Origin: Pseudomonadota bacterium
Lineage (GTDB): Bacteria > Pseudomonadota > Alphaproteobacteria > Rhodospirillales > Casp-alpha2
Direction: 5' to 3'
Assembly: GCA_027624235.1 (NCBI GenBank)
Contig: JAQBYB010000001.1
Span: forward strand, 32,167 to 96,166
Length of the DNA: 64,000 nt
The first letter of the stretch is position 1. Each line of letters begins with the position of its first letter. The translations under genes and the position numbers were made by a program. This document shows positions 26,448 through 35,364 of this stretch, piece by piece. Under the pieces are notes generated by a model. That model was not told where the DNA came from. It was given only the letters and a program-made list of their open reading frames with translations, and searched no databases.

Positions 26448-27149
26448 ATGGCAAGAATAGCCCGCGTCGTCGTTCCCGGCATCGCCCATCACGTCACCCA
26501 ACGGGGCAACCGGCGGATGGAAACCTTTTTCAGCGCCGATGATTGCAGGCTCTACCGCGATCTGCTGGCCGACCATTGCGCCCAGGCGGGGGTCTCGGTG
26601 TGGGCCTATTGCCTGATGCCCAACCACGTGCACCTGATCATGGTTCCCGCCCACGAGGACGGCCTGCGCCAGGCGCTCGGCGAAACCCATCGCCGCTACA
26701 CCCGCCAAATCAATTTCCGCGAAGGCTGGCGCGGGCATCTTTGGCAGGAGCGGTTTCACTCATTCCCCATGGACGAAAACCATTTGGCGACGGCGGTCCG
26801 CTACGTCGAACTGAACCCGGTCCGCGCCCGGCTGGCCGAGGCCGCCGCCGATTGGCCCTGGTCCAGCGCCCGCGCCCATGTCGAGGGCCGCGACGATGGC
26901 CTCGTTCTAACCGCGCCGATGCTGGAACGGTTCGGCGACTGGCTGGCGTTCCTGGGTCAGGAGTCCAGCGAACCGGAATTGGTATCCCTGCGCCAGCACC
27001 AGCGCACCGGTCGGCCATGGGGCGGCGCGGACTTCGTCGAACGGCTGGAGACGACGCTTGGCCGTCGGCTTAAACCAGGCCGGGCAGGACGCAAGCCGAA
27101 ACGCCGGGAGGGAGAGGGGAAATTAGGATTAATTGGGGGACAGGATTAA
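26448..27149 (+). CDS. REP-associated tyrosine transposase (RAYT, IS200-like)
   Basis: A 233-residue Y1 HUH-type enzyme. The N-terminus, ARVVVPGIAHHVTQRGNRR, is typical of RAYTs. The metal-binding HUH motif is H60-V-H62 in LMPNHVHLIM. The likely catalytic Tyr is Y119 in AVRYVELNPVRARL. Such enzymes act on single-stranded repetitive palindromes and are often kept as single copies. The last residues (LGLIGGQD) and the stop are encoded by the right flanking repeat, so gene and repeat are fused. Length is normal for the family. Confidence 0.92.
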   Translation: MARIARVVVPGIAHHVTQRGNRRMETFFSADDCRLYRDLLADHCAQAGVSVWAYCLMPNHVHLIMVPAHEDGLRQALGETHRRYTRQINFREGWRGHLWQERFHSFPMDENHLATAVRYVELNPVRARLAEAAADWPWSSARAHVEGRDDGLVLTAPMLERFGDWLAFLGQESSEPELVSLRQHQRTGRPWGGADFVERLETTLGRRLKPGRAGRKPKRREGEGKLGLIGGQD

Positions 27150-27170
27150 TTTGGGGACAGTATACTTATT
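27127..27170 (+). repeat. right direct repeat of the RAYT element
   Basis: This near-identical partner of 26367-26410 differs by C-to-T twice and G-to-T once. It contains the transposase stop codon at 27147-27149. Its TTGGGGACAGTATACTTATT part is the inverted complement of the array just downstream, so the transcript could fold into a long hairpin. Confidence 0.88.
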
Positions 27171-27205
27171 TTAAGTTTAACATACTGATTTAATTATATT
27201 TTTTG

Positions 27206-27304
27206 TTAAATAAGTATACTGTCCCCCAATTAACATCCTTAAATAAGTATACTGTCCCCCAATTAACATCCTTAAATAAGTATACTGTCCCCCAATTAAC
27301 ATCC
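27206..27304 (-). repeat. three perfect 33-nt tandem repeats
   Basis: Units lie at 27206-27238, 27239-27271 and 27272-27304 and are identical. Each holds AAGTATACTGTCCCCCAATT, the reverse complement of the modules flanking the RAYT gene, centred on the palindrome AGTATACT. No spacers separate them. The array ends about 35 nt before the prfB stop. Confidence 0.93.
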
Positions 27305-27338
27305 CTCGCCCCGCAAGTGGTCAGGATTTACCCTACCC

Positions 27339-28449
27339 CTACCCCCCATCCTTCTTCACCCGCGCCGCCAGCGCGGCGGCCATGAAATCGTCGAGGTCGC
27401 CGTCCATGACGGCCTGGACGTTGGAGGTCTCGACATTGGTGCGGGTGTCCTTGACCAACTGATAGGGCTGCATGACGTAGGACCGGATCTGGTGGCCCCA
27501 GCCGATGTCGGTCTTCTCGCCGCGTTCGGATTCCGCCTTGGCCTCGCGGTCGCTCAGTTCCTTCTCATACAGCCGCGCTTTCAGCATATTCATGGCGGTG
27601 GCGCGGTTTTTATGCTGCGACCGGCTGCTTTGGCATTGCACGACGATGTTTGTCGGCAGGTGGGTCAGGCGGATGGCGCTGTCGGTTTTGTTGACGTGCT
27701 GGCCGCCGGCGCCGGACGCGCGGTAGGTATCGACGCGCAGGTCCTTGTCATCGATGGCGATGTCGATTTCATCATCGATGGCCGGATAAATCCAGGCCGA
27801 CGCGAATGACGTGTGGCGGCGCGACGACGAGTCATAGGGCGATATCCGCACCAGCCGGTGAACGCCGCTTTCGGTCTTCATCCAGCCATAGGCGTTATGT
27901 CCGGCGATTCTAATGGTCGCTGATTTCAACCCGGCTTCTTCCCCGGCGCTGGCTTCCAGCCATTCGACCGTGTGGCCATGGGCCTCGGCCCAGCGCGTAT
28001 ACATGCGCAGAAGCATTTCCGCCCAGTCCTGGGCCTCGGTGCCGCCGGCGCCGGCATGGATTTCCAGATAACAATCGTTGGCGTCGGCCTCACCGGACAG
28101 CAGGGTCTGCAATTCCGCCTTGGCGGCGCGCGCCTGAACGTCCCTGAGCGCCGTTTCCGCCTCTTCGGCGACCGCTTGGTCGGCTTCGGCCTCGGCCAGT
28201 TCCAGCAGTTCCAGATTATCGGCGAGGCCGCTTTGCAGCCCATGAATTTCGGCAAGGCTCGATTCCAGCCGCGTCCGCTCGCGCATCATTGCTTGCGCTT
28301 TTTCGGCGTTGTTCCAGAAACCGGCGGCTTCGCTGAGGGCGTTTAGTTCGTCGAGACGGCTTTGGGCGCTGTCATAGTCAAAGATGCCTCCTCAGCAGTT
28401 CCAGAGACTGCTTGATTTCGGAAGCCATTGTTTCGATTTCCGCGCGCAT
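27339..28449 (-). CDS. prfB: peptide chain release factor 2, programmed +1 frameshift
   Basis: RF2 ends translation at UGA and UAA. The first 23 codons start at an ATG at 28449 (AGGAG about nine bases upstream) and reach CTT TGA C (plus-strand 28377-28383). AGGAGG lies three bases before CTT, exactly as in known prfB frameshift sites. Skipping one base continues into [20 protein letters not shown] and the rest, giving about 369 residues. The GGQ motif reads [13 protein letters not shown]. The stop-codon recognition loop reads [13 protein letters not shown], so SPY replaces the SPF of E. coli, which I believe is common in alphaproteobacteria. Confidence 0.95.
28377..28392 (-). promoter_or_regulatory. 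prfB autoregulatory frameshift signal
   Basis: On the coding strand this reads AGGAGG CAT CTT TGA C. The internal Shine-Dalgarno pairs with 16S rRNA, and slow reading of UGA when RF2 is scarce promotes a +1 slip on CUU. The element is conserved across many bacteria; here it is read directly from sequence. Confidence 0.95.
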
Positions 28450-28526
28450 GGGGGAGTGCTCCTAAGACCCGGTCATGGCCGGTTTGTAGTCGGGATTGTG
28501 GCTTCGAACAAGTCCACAGTTAGGCG

Positions 28527-30974
28527 TCAATACAGACCGCCGGTCCCCGTTGCCGGTTGCCGCTCGTCGCCCTCGGCGGACCAGCTTTCGCCTTCGAGGA
28601 CTTCGGTGCGTCCGGTCGGCACCGTGCCCGGCATAAAGGCCTCAAGAATGACATTCTTATCCCCGAGCCGCGCCAGCTCGCCAGTTGACGCATTCACCCG
28701 CACCAGGCGAATGCCCGGCGGAATACGGAACGGAATCGCTTTCTTTTTTTCTAGCGCCGCGGCCATGAAGTCGCGAAACAACGGCGCCGCCACACTGGAC
28801 CCGGTTTCCTGGCGGCCCAGCGTCTTGGGCGTGTCGAAGCCGACAAAAACGCCGACCGCCAAATCCGGCGAAAAACCGATGAACCAGGTGTCCTTATCCG
28901 CATTGGTGGTTCCGGTTTTTCCGGCCAACGGCTTGCCGACGGTGCTGATCCGCCGCCCGGTTCCCCGCTCGACGACGCCCATCAACATGCTGACCACCTG
29001 ATAGGCGCTGCCGGGTTTGGTCACCGGTTTACGGGTGTCGGCGATCACCGGCGTTTCCTGGCGGGTCCAGAAGGTGGCCCGGCAGTTGACGCAATTACGC
29101 CGGTCGTGGCGGAAAATGGTCTCTCCGTGGCGATCCTGTATCCGGTCAATCAAGGTCGGCGTGATGAGTTTGCCGCCGTTGACCAACATCGCATACGCGG
29201 TGGTGATTCTCAGCAACGTGGTTTCGCCTGAGCCCAACGCCATCGACAATGTTTCCGGCAATAAATCGACGACCCCAAATCGCTGGGCGTATTCCGAGAC
29301 GGTCTCCATGCCAATCGTCTGAGCCAGGCGCACGGTCATCAGGTTGCGTGATTTTTCGAGGCCCAACCGCATCGTCGACGGGCCGTAGAATTGTTTGGTG
29401 TAGTTAGCGGGCCGCCATTTCGGCAACCCCGGTCCCTGGTCGATTACAAAAGGCGCATCCAGGATCAGGGTCGAAGGCGTATAGCCGTGATCCAGCGCCG
29501 CCAGATAAACAAACGGCTTGAACGCTGAGCCCGGTTGCCGCATCGCCTGGGTGGCACGGTTGAACTGGCTGCGCTCGTACGAATAGCCCCCGGACATCGC
29601 CAGAATACGGCCCGTATGGGGATCCAAGGCGACGATGGAACCATCGATGTCGGGCAATTGCCTGAGAGCGTAGGTCCCCGCCGGATAGGCGACTCCCTTC
29701 GCATTGGCGATGATGGGATCAACGATGATGACATCGCCGGGAACCAGGACGTCGGCCGGGCTGGTCACCTTGGCGCCGCGATTTTGATTCTCCAGCCAGG
29801 GCCGCGCCCACGTCATTTCAGCCAGCGGGATACGCCCATTGGCGCCATCTGCTAAGCCGATCAGGGCATCGTCCGGGCGAAGCCCAACAACGACGGCCAA
29901 CAGGTGGGCGCCGATCCCCTTAACGGCAGGAATTTTGGCCAGCGCGCGCTGCCATTCGATCTTGATATCAAGCCGGGTTCCCTCTGCCAATCGGGCAACC
30001 GGCCCGCGCCATCCGTGGCGGCGGTCATATGTCTCCAGCCCATCGCGAAGAACCTTGTCGGCGATCGCCTGCAGCCTGGGATCCATGGTCGTGCGCACCG
30101 ACAGACCGCCCTTGTACAGTTTTTTCTCGCCATATCGGGTGTCCAGCTGGCGGCGGACTTCCTCGGCAAAATATTCAGCCGTGATGTATTCGGTGGCCGA
30201 GCGCTGCCGCACCTCCAGGGGCAGCGCCATCGCCTGTTCCGCTTCGGCCTGGGTGATAAGGCCGTCGGCCTGCAGGCGGCCGATGACCCAGTCGCGACGC
30301 GCCTTGGCCGCCTCCGGCTTTTTCAGGGGATTATAGTTATTGGGCGCCTTCGGCAGGGCCGCCAGGAAGGCCGCCTCGTCGATGCTCAGCTCATCCATGG
30401 ATTTATCGAAATAGTTGAGCGCCGCCGCCGCCACGCCGTACGAACCGAACCCCAGATAAATCTCATTCAGGTACAACTCCAGAATCCTGTCCTTGCTGAG
30501 CGCGCGTTCAATCCGAAACGCTAAAATCGCTTCCTTGATCTTTCTTTGCCACGACACTTCGTTGGTCAACAGGAAGTTCTTGGCCACCTGCTGGGTGATC
30601 GTCGAGGCGCCGACCGGACGTTTTGACCTTCCCAGGTTCCGAACATTGGTGAGCGCCGCGCGAATGACACTGAAAACATCGACGCCGGGGTGGAGGTAGA
30701 AATTCTTGTCCTCGGCGGCGAGAAACGATTGGACGACGCGCCTCGGCATCGCCTTGATCGGCACAAAAACCCTCTTTTCAGTCGCGTATTCAGCCAACAG
30801 CCGCCCATCACCCCCGTATACCCTGGTCATGACCGGCGGTTCATAATCAGCGAGTTGGCGGTATTCGGGAAGGCCACGGCCGTAGTTTTGGAAGATAAAT
30901 AGAACACCGCCGGCGCCGACAACGGCAACAACCAGTAAAATTCCAAAAATGGTCAGAAGGACTCGGAGCATCAA
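28527..30974 (-). CDS. mrcA: penicillin-binding protein 1A
   Basis: The 815-residue bifunctional peptidoglycan synthase has an N-terminal membrane anchor (about 4-28). The GT51 glycosyltransferase domain shows EDKNFYLHPGVD and GASTITQQVAKNFLL. The transpeptidase shows SAFK, S-R-N and KTGTTN motifs in order. It polymerises and cross-links glycan on the outer face of the inner membrane. It sits between amiC and prfB, an arrangement familiar in alphaproteobacteria. Confidence 0.97.
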   Translation of the reverse strand: MMLRVLLTIFGILLVVAVVGAGGVLFIFQNYGRGLPEYRQLADYEPPVMTRVYGGDGRLLAEYATEKRVFVPIKAMPRRVVQSFLAAEDKNFYLHPGVDVFSVIRAALTNVRNLGRSKRPVGASTITQQVAKNFLLTNEVSWQRKIKEAILAFRIERALSKDRILELYLNEIYLGFGSYGVAAAALNYFDKSMDELSIDEAAFLAALPKAPNNYNPLKKPEAAKARRDWVIGRLQADGLITQAEAEQAMALPLEVRQRSATEYITAEYFAEEVRRQLDTRYGEKKLYKGGLSVRTTMDPRLQAIADKVLRDGLETYDRRHGWRGPVARLAEGTRLDIKIEWQRALAKIPAVKGIGAHLLAVVVGLRPDDALIGLADGANGRIPLAEMTWARPWLENQNRGAKVTSPADVLVPGDVIIVDPIIANAKGVAYPAGTYALRQLPDIDGSIVALDPHTGRILAMSGGYSYERSQFNRATQAMRQPGSAFKPFVYLAALDHGYTPSTLILDAPFVIDQGPGLPKWRPANYTKQFYGPSTMRLGLEKSRNLMTVRLAQTIGMETVSEYAQRFGVVDLLPETLSMALGSGETTLLRITTAYAMLVNGGKLITPTLIDRIQDRHGETIFRHDRRNCVNCRATFWTRQETPVIADTRKPVTKPGSAYQVVSMLMGVVERGTGRRISTVGKPLAGKTGTTNADKDTWFIGFSPDLAVGVFVGFDTPKTLGRQETGSSVAAPLFRDFMAAALEKKKAIPFRIPPGIRLVRVNASTGELARLGDKNVILEAFMPGTVPTGRTEVLEGESWSAEGDERQPATGTGGLY

Positions 30975-31045
30975 ACAATTCTACCACATGTCGACGGATC
31001 GACCCGACACACTATAAGAGGTAAATATGGCGAGGGTATGGCCGC

Positions 31046-32506
31046 TTATTTTCGAGTCGCTTCCTCGATAAGAACAAAAAATTCGCTGACGGCCTTGGTC
31101 ACCGCCGACGCCAAGCGGGCGCGGTAGCCACTGGAACGCAGCGCCCGTTCGTCTTCTGGGTTGGACAAAAAACCTATTTCCAGCAGCACCGAGGGGATGT
31201 CCGGCGCTTTCAACACCGCAAAGCCGGCGAATCGGTGGGTATTGCGGAGCACCGTCGTCTTACGCTTCAGATCCTTGATCAGCATCGTCGCAAAACGAGA
31301 CGACTGGTTCATGGATTCCCGCTGCGCCAAATCGATCAGGATATTAGTGACTTCCGGTGTCTCAAAGGTCAGGTCGACGCCGGCGATCAGGTCCGCCTTG
31401 TTTTCCTTCTCCGCCAATTCCTGGGCTTCCTTATCGGATGATTTTTCCGAAAGCGTGTAAATCGCCGGACCCTTGATGGCGATGTTCCTGACCGAATCCG
31501 CGTGAATGGAGATAAACAGATCGGCCTTGGCGTCGCGCGCCATCCGAACCCGGTCGCGAAGCCGGACAAAAATATCCCTGTCATGGGTTAGCTGAACCTC
31601 GAACCGCCCTGTTTGTTCAAGCTGTCGCTTGAGTTCGCGGGCCATGGCCAAGGTGATGTGTTTTTCATAGATGCCGGAAACACCGATGGTGCCGGGATCG
31701 ACGCCACCGTGGCCGGGGTCGATCATCACGACATATTTTTTGCCGCGGTGTTTCGGTTCCGGTTTACGCGGCGCCAAACGGAAGGGCGAAGCCTGTTCGG
31801 GGGCCGAAACCGGTCCCTTAACCAAAACCATTTTCGGGGCTTTCGGTGTTGCTGGCGGCGCCGCTATATTTGCTGGCGGCGCCGCTATATTTGCTGGCGG
31901 CGCCGCTATATTTGCTGGCGGCGCCAGGGCCGACGGGCCGGGGTTGAATACCGGTCGCGTGGAGGCAAGAGGTGCCGGTTTTGATTCCAGTTGAACCGCG
32001 GTAACATGGACCGGCGTCTTGCCGGCATCGCGCATAAAAGCCTGATGCGTGGTTGGCGCCAGGTCCAGAACCAGACGGTAGCCCTGATCGCCGCCGGGGA
32101 TCAGGATAAACGCCTTGCTGATCGCCGCCGGGGTTCTGACATCCAGAACGACGCGGGAATTTCCCGGTTTGAAAAGACCATAGCGTAATTTTTTAAAAAC
32201 ACCGGTGGCGCTCGGCAATGGCCTCGGCGGAAGCCGCCAGCCGACCTCCGGCAAATCAACAACAACCCGGTATGGATCATTAAGGGTAAAGACGTTGAAG
32301 CCGACTTGGTTGGTGACCTCGAAAACAATGCGCGTGGCGTCGCCCTGAACGCCGACGCGAATATCGGTGACGACCGTTTTCGCGGCCTCGACCGTTGCCG
32401 GAAGACACAGCCCAAGCGCCAATATCAGTACGGCCAGGGTTCGGCGGAAACCCAGAACAGTATTCAACATTTGGTACAACACAGGCACACTGACCCCCAA
32501 ATACAT
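31046..32506 (-). CDS. amiC: N-acetylmuramoyl-L-alanine amidase with AMIN domain
   Basis: The 486-residue periplasmic zinc amidase cleaves the stem peptide from MurNAc during cell separation. A signal peptide is followed by an AMIN domain (about 45-150), a Pro/Ala linker and an Amidase_3 domain. Zinc ligands and the catalytic residue appear in MIDPGHGGVDPG, YEKHITLAMARELK, FISIHADS and VLLEIGFLSNPEDE. The linker holds a 7-residue repeat (IAAPPAN) from a 21-nt DNA repeat. The true start may be the ATG at 32470, which places the signal peptide closer to the N-terminus. Confidence 0.94.
   Translation of the reverse strand: MYLGVSVPVLYQMLNTVLGFRRTLAVLILALGLCLPATVEAAKTVVTDIRVGVQGDATRIVFEVTNQVGFNVFTLNDPYRVVVDLPEVGWRLPPRPLPSATGVFKKLRYGLFKPGNSRVVLDVRTPAAISKAFILIPGGDQGYRLVLDLAPTTHQAFMRDAGKTPVHVTAVQLESKPAPLASTRPVFNPGPSALAPPANIAAPPANIAAPPANIAAPPATPKAPKMVLVKGPVSAPEQASPFRLAPRKPEPKHRGKKYVVMIDPGHGGVDPGTIGVSGIYEKHITLAMARELKRQLEQTGRFEVQLTHDRDIFVRLRDRVRMARDAKADLFISIHADSVRNIAIKGPAIYTLSEKSSDKEAQELAEKENKADLIAGVDLTFETPEVTNILIDLAQRESMNQSSRFATMLIKDLKRKTTVLRNTHRFAGFAVLKAPDIPSVLLEIGFLSNPEDERALRSSGYRARLASAVTKAVSEFFVLIEEATRK
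31851..31925 (-). repeat. 21-nt tandem repeat in the amiC linker
   Basis: There are 3.6 identical copies (31851-31871, 31872-31892, 31893-31913, part at 31914-31925), coding for the heptapeptide IAAPPAN in the flexible linker. Perfect identity suggests recent or continuing copy-number change without frame loss. Confidence 0.93.
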
Positions 32507-32974
32507 GATCTATATCAGGGGCGGATAAACTGCAACCCTACTTCCAGCCCCCTTGCCACCAGATCTTACGGTGTTAAACAAGATCATTGTCGAACCAAAA
32601 ACCTACCTTTATGTTAACACCATACTCTTTCCGGGTCAGCCAATTTGGTTTTTTTTCGATGCTGGCCCCCAAAGGACGGTTATATCACAAAGGTTTTGAG
32701 ACCCCCGGACACCGAAATACCAAACCTAATTTCTGGTAATCCTCTGTTTCCGAGCGTATATAGACAGCGAGTGAGGGCGTTCCCTCATAACATATGGACT
32801 TTTTCATGCCGGATAGAGCAGCGCGATCGGATTATCCAAACCACCCGCCCATCGCGGTGGTGGACCCGTTCGCATGCGCCGCCGGCGTTTCACGAACACG
32901 CACCCTTTGCCCCGGCAACTCCCATTTTTGGGACAACCTTGCCGGACAAGGCGTGCATCGGAGTTTTATAAATA
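32507..32974 (+). promoter_or_regulatory. long rne leader with hairpins
   Basis: This 468-nt gap lies between divergent amiC and rne. Three short hairpins are visible close to rne: TGAGGG/CCCTCA with a CGTT loop (32772-32787), ACCACC/GGTGGT (32840-32861) and TCCCA/TGGGA (32920-32933). In E. coli the rne leader is a cleavage target for RNase E itself, giving autoregulation; the same role here is inference. A reading frame at 32645-32971 exists but looks like chance. Confidence 0.55.
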
Positions 32975-35344
32975 ATGGCTACCAAAAGAATGCTTATCGA
33001 TGCATCGCACCCGGAGGAGACCCGGGTCGCGATCGTTACCGGACACCACCTGGAAGATTTCGACGTTGAGGTCGAATCCCGAAGGCAGCTTAGAGGCAAC
33101 ATCTATCTTGCGAAGGTAACCAGGGTTGAGCCGTCCCTGCAGGCCGCGTTTGTAGATTATGGCGGAAACCGCCACGGGTTCCTCGCCTTTAGCGAAATCC
33201 ACCCCGATTATTACCAGATTCCCGTCGCCGACCGCGAAGCGCTGGTCGCGGAACAACAGGTCGCGGAATCCGAGGCCGAAAACTTAAACGTCGGCGACGA
33301 CGAAGAAGCTTCCTCATCCGATGATGCCCCTGCCGTCGAAACCCTGGGCGGGGATGACATCGAGGAAGTAGAGGCCCGGCGCCCGTCGGTACTCAAGCGC
33401 CATTACAAAATCCAGGAAGTCATCAAGCGCCGCCAAATTCTGCTGATCCAAGTGGTGAAGGAAGAACGAGGCACCAAAGGCGCCGCCTTGACGACCTATT
33501 TATCGCTGGCGGGACGGTATTGCGTCTTAATGCCGAACACCGCCAGAGGCGGCGGCATCTCACGCAAGATTGCAAATAGCCCCGACCGCAAACGACTCAA
33601 GACAATCCTCAACGACCTCGACATTCCCGGCGTCATGGCGGTGATTGTAAGAACCGCTGGACAGACACGCTCGAAAGCCGAGATCAAACGCGATTACGAA
33701 TACCTGATGCGGGTTTGGGAATTAGTGCGCGAGGTGACCTTGGAATCCATGGCGCCTTGTCTGGTTCATGAGGAAGGCAACTTAATCAAGCGCTCAATCC
33801 GGGATCTCTACGACAAAGACATCGATGAAATCATCATCTCCGGCGATGCCAGTTACCGCGCCGCCAAGGACTTCATGAAGCTTTTGATTCCCAGCCATAC
33901 CAAGCGGGTTCAACCCTTCAAGGAAACCGACAAGCAACTGTTTCAATTCTTCCAGGTGGAAGAACAGCTGGACGCGATGCATTCCCCTCAAGTGCAATTG
34001 AGTTCGGGTGGCTACATCGTCATCAACCCGACCGAGGCGCTTGTTTCCATCGATGTTAATTCGGGGCGCGCGACGCGTGGACGCAACATCGAGGAAACCG
34101 CGGTGAAAACCAACATTGAGGCATCCGACGAAATCGCCCGCCAACTCAAGCTTCGTGATTTGTCCGGCTTGATCGTCATCGACTACATAGACATGGATGA
34201 AACCCGCAACAAGATTAAGGTGGAACGCCGCCTCAAAGATGCCATGCGCACTGACCGCGCCCGGATTCAGATCGGCCGCATCAGCCCCTTCGGCCTTATG
34301 GAGCTGTCACGACAAAGAATGCGGCCAAGTTTGATCGAAACCAGTTCCGACCCCTGTCCATATTGCCAGGGCACCGGCGTCCGCCGCTCAACGGATTCTG
34401 CCACGGTTCATCTGCTGCGCGCCATCGAGGACGAAGGCATGCAGAAAAGGTCGAAGGAGATCACCGTTTTTGTTCCGACAAGCATCGCTCTCTATCTTAT
34501 CAACCATCACCGCGATAGCTTGAGTGAAATCGAAACGAAGTACCAGTTATCGGTAACACTGGAAAACGACGATTCCTTAATCCCCCCCGGCTATCGCATT
34601 GAACGGGGCAAGGGTGACGCCAAGGCTCAAGACGACACTAGGCCCCGAGACGACACCAGGCCCCGAGACGACGTCAAGGGCCAGGATGTCGCCCCCAACC
34701 GCCCGGAACAGAATCAGGGTGCCGGCGAAGATGGCGTCAAGCGGCGTAGGCGACGTGGACGGCGGCGGCGGGGTGGTAGTGAAGGCGCTGAATATACCGC
34801 CGAAACCACAAATACCGTGACCGAAGAAGCCGCCGAGGCGCCGACGGACACATCGATGGACACATCGATGAAAATGCCGACGGAATTGCCGACGAACGAC
34901 GATGGGAAAAATCCTCCAGAGCGCGCCAAGCGCCGCCGCGGCCGCCGCGGCGGTCGCCACCGGGGCCGCAAGCCTGCCGGGGAAACACCCCTGGTAACCG
35001 CTGGCGATCGGTCACCGGCGTCACCGGATTCCTCGCCGACGACCGACAGCATGGAAGCGGCCCCAGAGCACCCGGCAAACGATGACGAAAAAGCCGCCGC
35101 GGCGAATCAAAAAGAAGCCACTGCGGACACCGAGACCCCGGTAAAGAAAAAAGCCGATAAGCCAGCGAGAAAACCCCGGCGTGCCGCCAAGCCCAAGGTT
35201 GAAATTCCGATTGAAGTCGCGGTTGAACAAAAGCCGGCGGTGGCCCCCGAAACCGTTAATACCGATGCCGTCAGCGTTGACACAGAGGCCGACGACAAGA
35301 AAGCGGAAAAGCCGGCACGCAAGGGGTGGTGGAGCTTATCTTAA
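32975..35344 (+). CDS. rne: ribonuclease E
   Basis: The 789-residue endoribonuclease organises the RNA degradosome. The S1 domain (about 35-125, with an acidic insert) is followed by the catalytic domain with magnesium-binding Asp residues in IDVNSGRATRG and GLIVIDYIDMDE. The Zn-link is CPYCQGTG. The C-terminal 250 residues are disordered and rich in Arg, Lys, Glu and Pro, with short repeats (DDTRPRDD) and Arg-rich RNA-binding patches. The tail ends RKGWWSLS, matching short end motifs seen in alphaproteobacterial RNase E. Confidence 0.96.
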   Translation: MATKRMLIDASHPEETRVAIVTGHHLEDFDVEVESRRQLRGNIYLAKVTRVEPSLQAAFVDYGGNRHGFLAFSEIHPDYYQIPVADREALVAEQQVAESEAENLNVGDDEEASSSDDAPAVETLGGDDIEEVEARRPSVLKRHYKIQEVIKRRQILLIQVVKEERGTKGAALTTYLSLAGRYCVLMPNTARGGGISRKIANSPDRKRLKTILNDLDIPGVMAVIVRTAGQTRSKAEIKRDYEYLMRVWELVREVTLESMAPCLVHEEGNLIKRSIRDLYDKDIDEIIISGDASYRAAKDFMKLLIPSHTKRVQPFKETDKQLFQFFQVEEQLDAMHSPQVQLSSGGYIVINPTEALVSIDVNSGRATRGRNIEETAVKTNIEASDEIARQLKLRDLSGLIVIDYIDMDETRNKIKVERRLKDAMRTDRARIQIGRISPFGLMELSRQRMRPSLIETSSDPCPYCQGTGVRRSTDSATVHLLRAIEDEGMQKRSKEITVFVPTSIALYLINHHRDSLSEIETKYQLSVTLENDDSLIPPGYRIERGKGDAKAQDDTRPRDDTRPRDDVKGQDVAPNRPEQNQGAGEDGVKRRRRRGRRRRGGSEGAEYTAETTNTVTEEAAEAPTDTSMDTSMKMPTELPTNDDGKNPPERAKRRRGRRGGRHRGRKPAGETPLVTAGDRSPASPDSSPTTDSMEAAPEHPANDDEKAAAANQKEATADTETPVKKKADKPARKPRRAAKPKVEIPIEVAVEQKPAVAPETVNTDAVSVDTEADDKKAEKPARKGWWSLS

Positions 35345-35364
35345 AGCAAGGCCAGGGGCTGGCC

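Noticed and set aside
27206..27304. CRISPR array
   Set aside because: The 33-nt repeats have no spacers and the unit equals the RAYT-linked repeat.
27203..27385. Small frame coding three LNKYTVPQLTS repeats
   Set aside because: It arises because three identical 33-nt repeats lack stops. There is no ribosome site and it runs into the prfB 3' end on the other strand.
32645..32971. A 108-codon frame upstream of rne
   Set aside because: Proline and arginine rich with no family features, and it lies in the likely rne leader.
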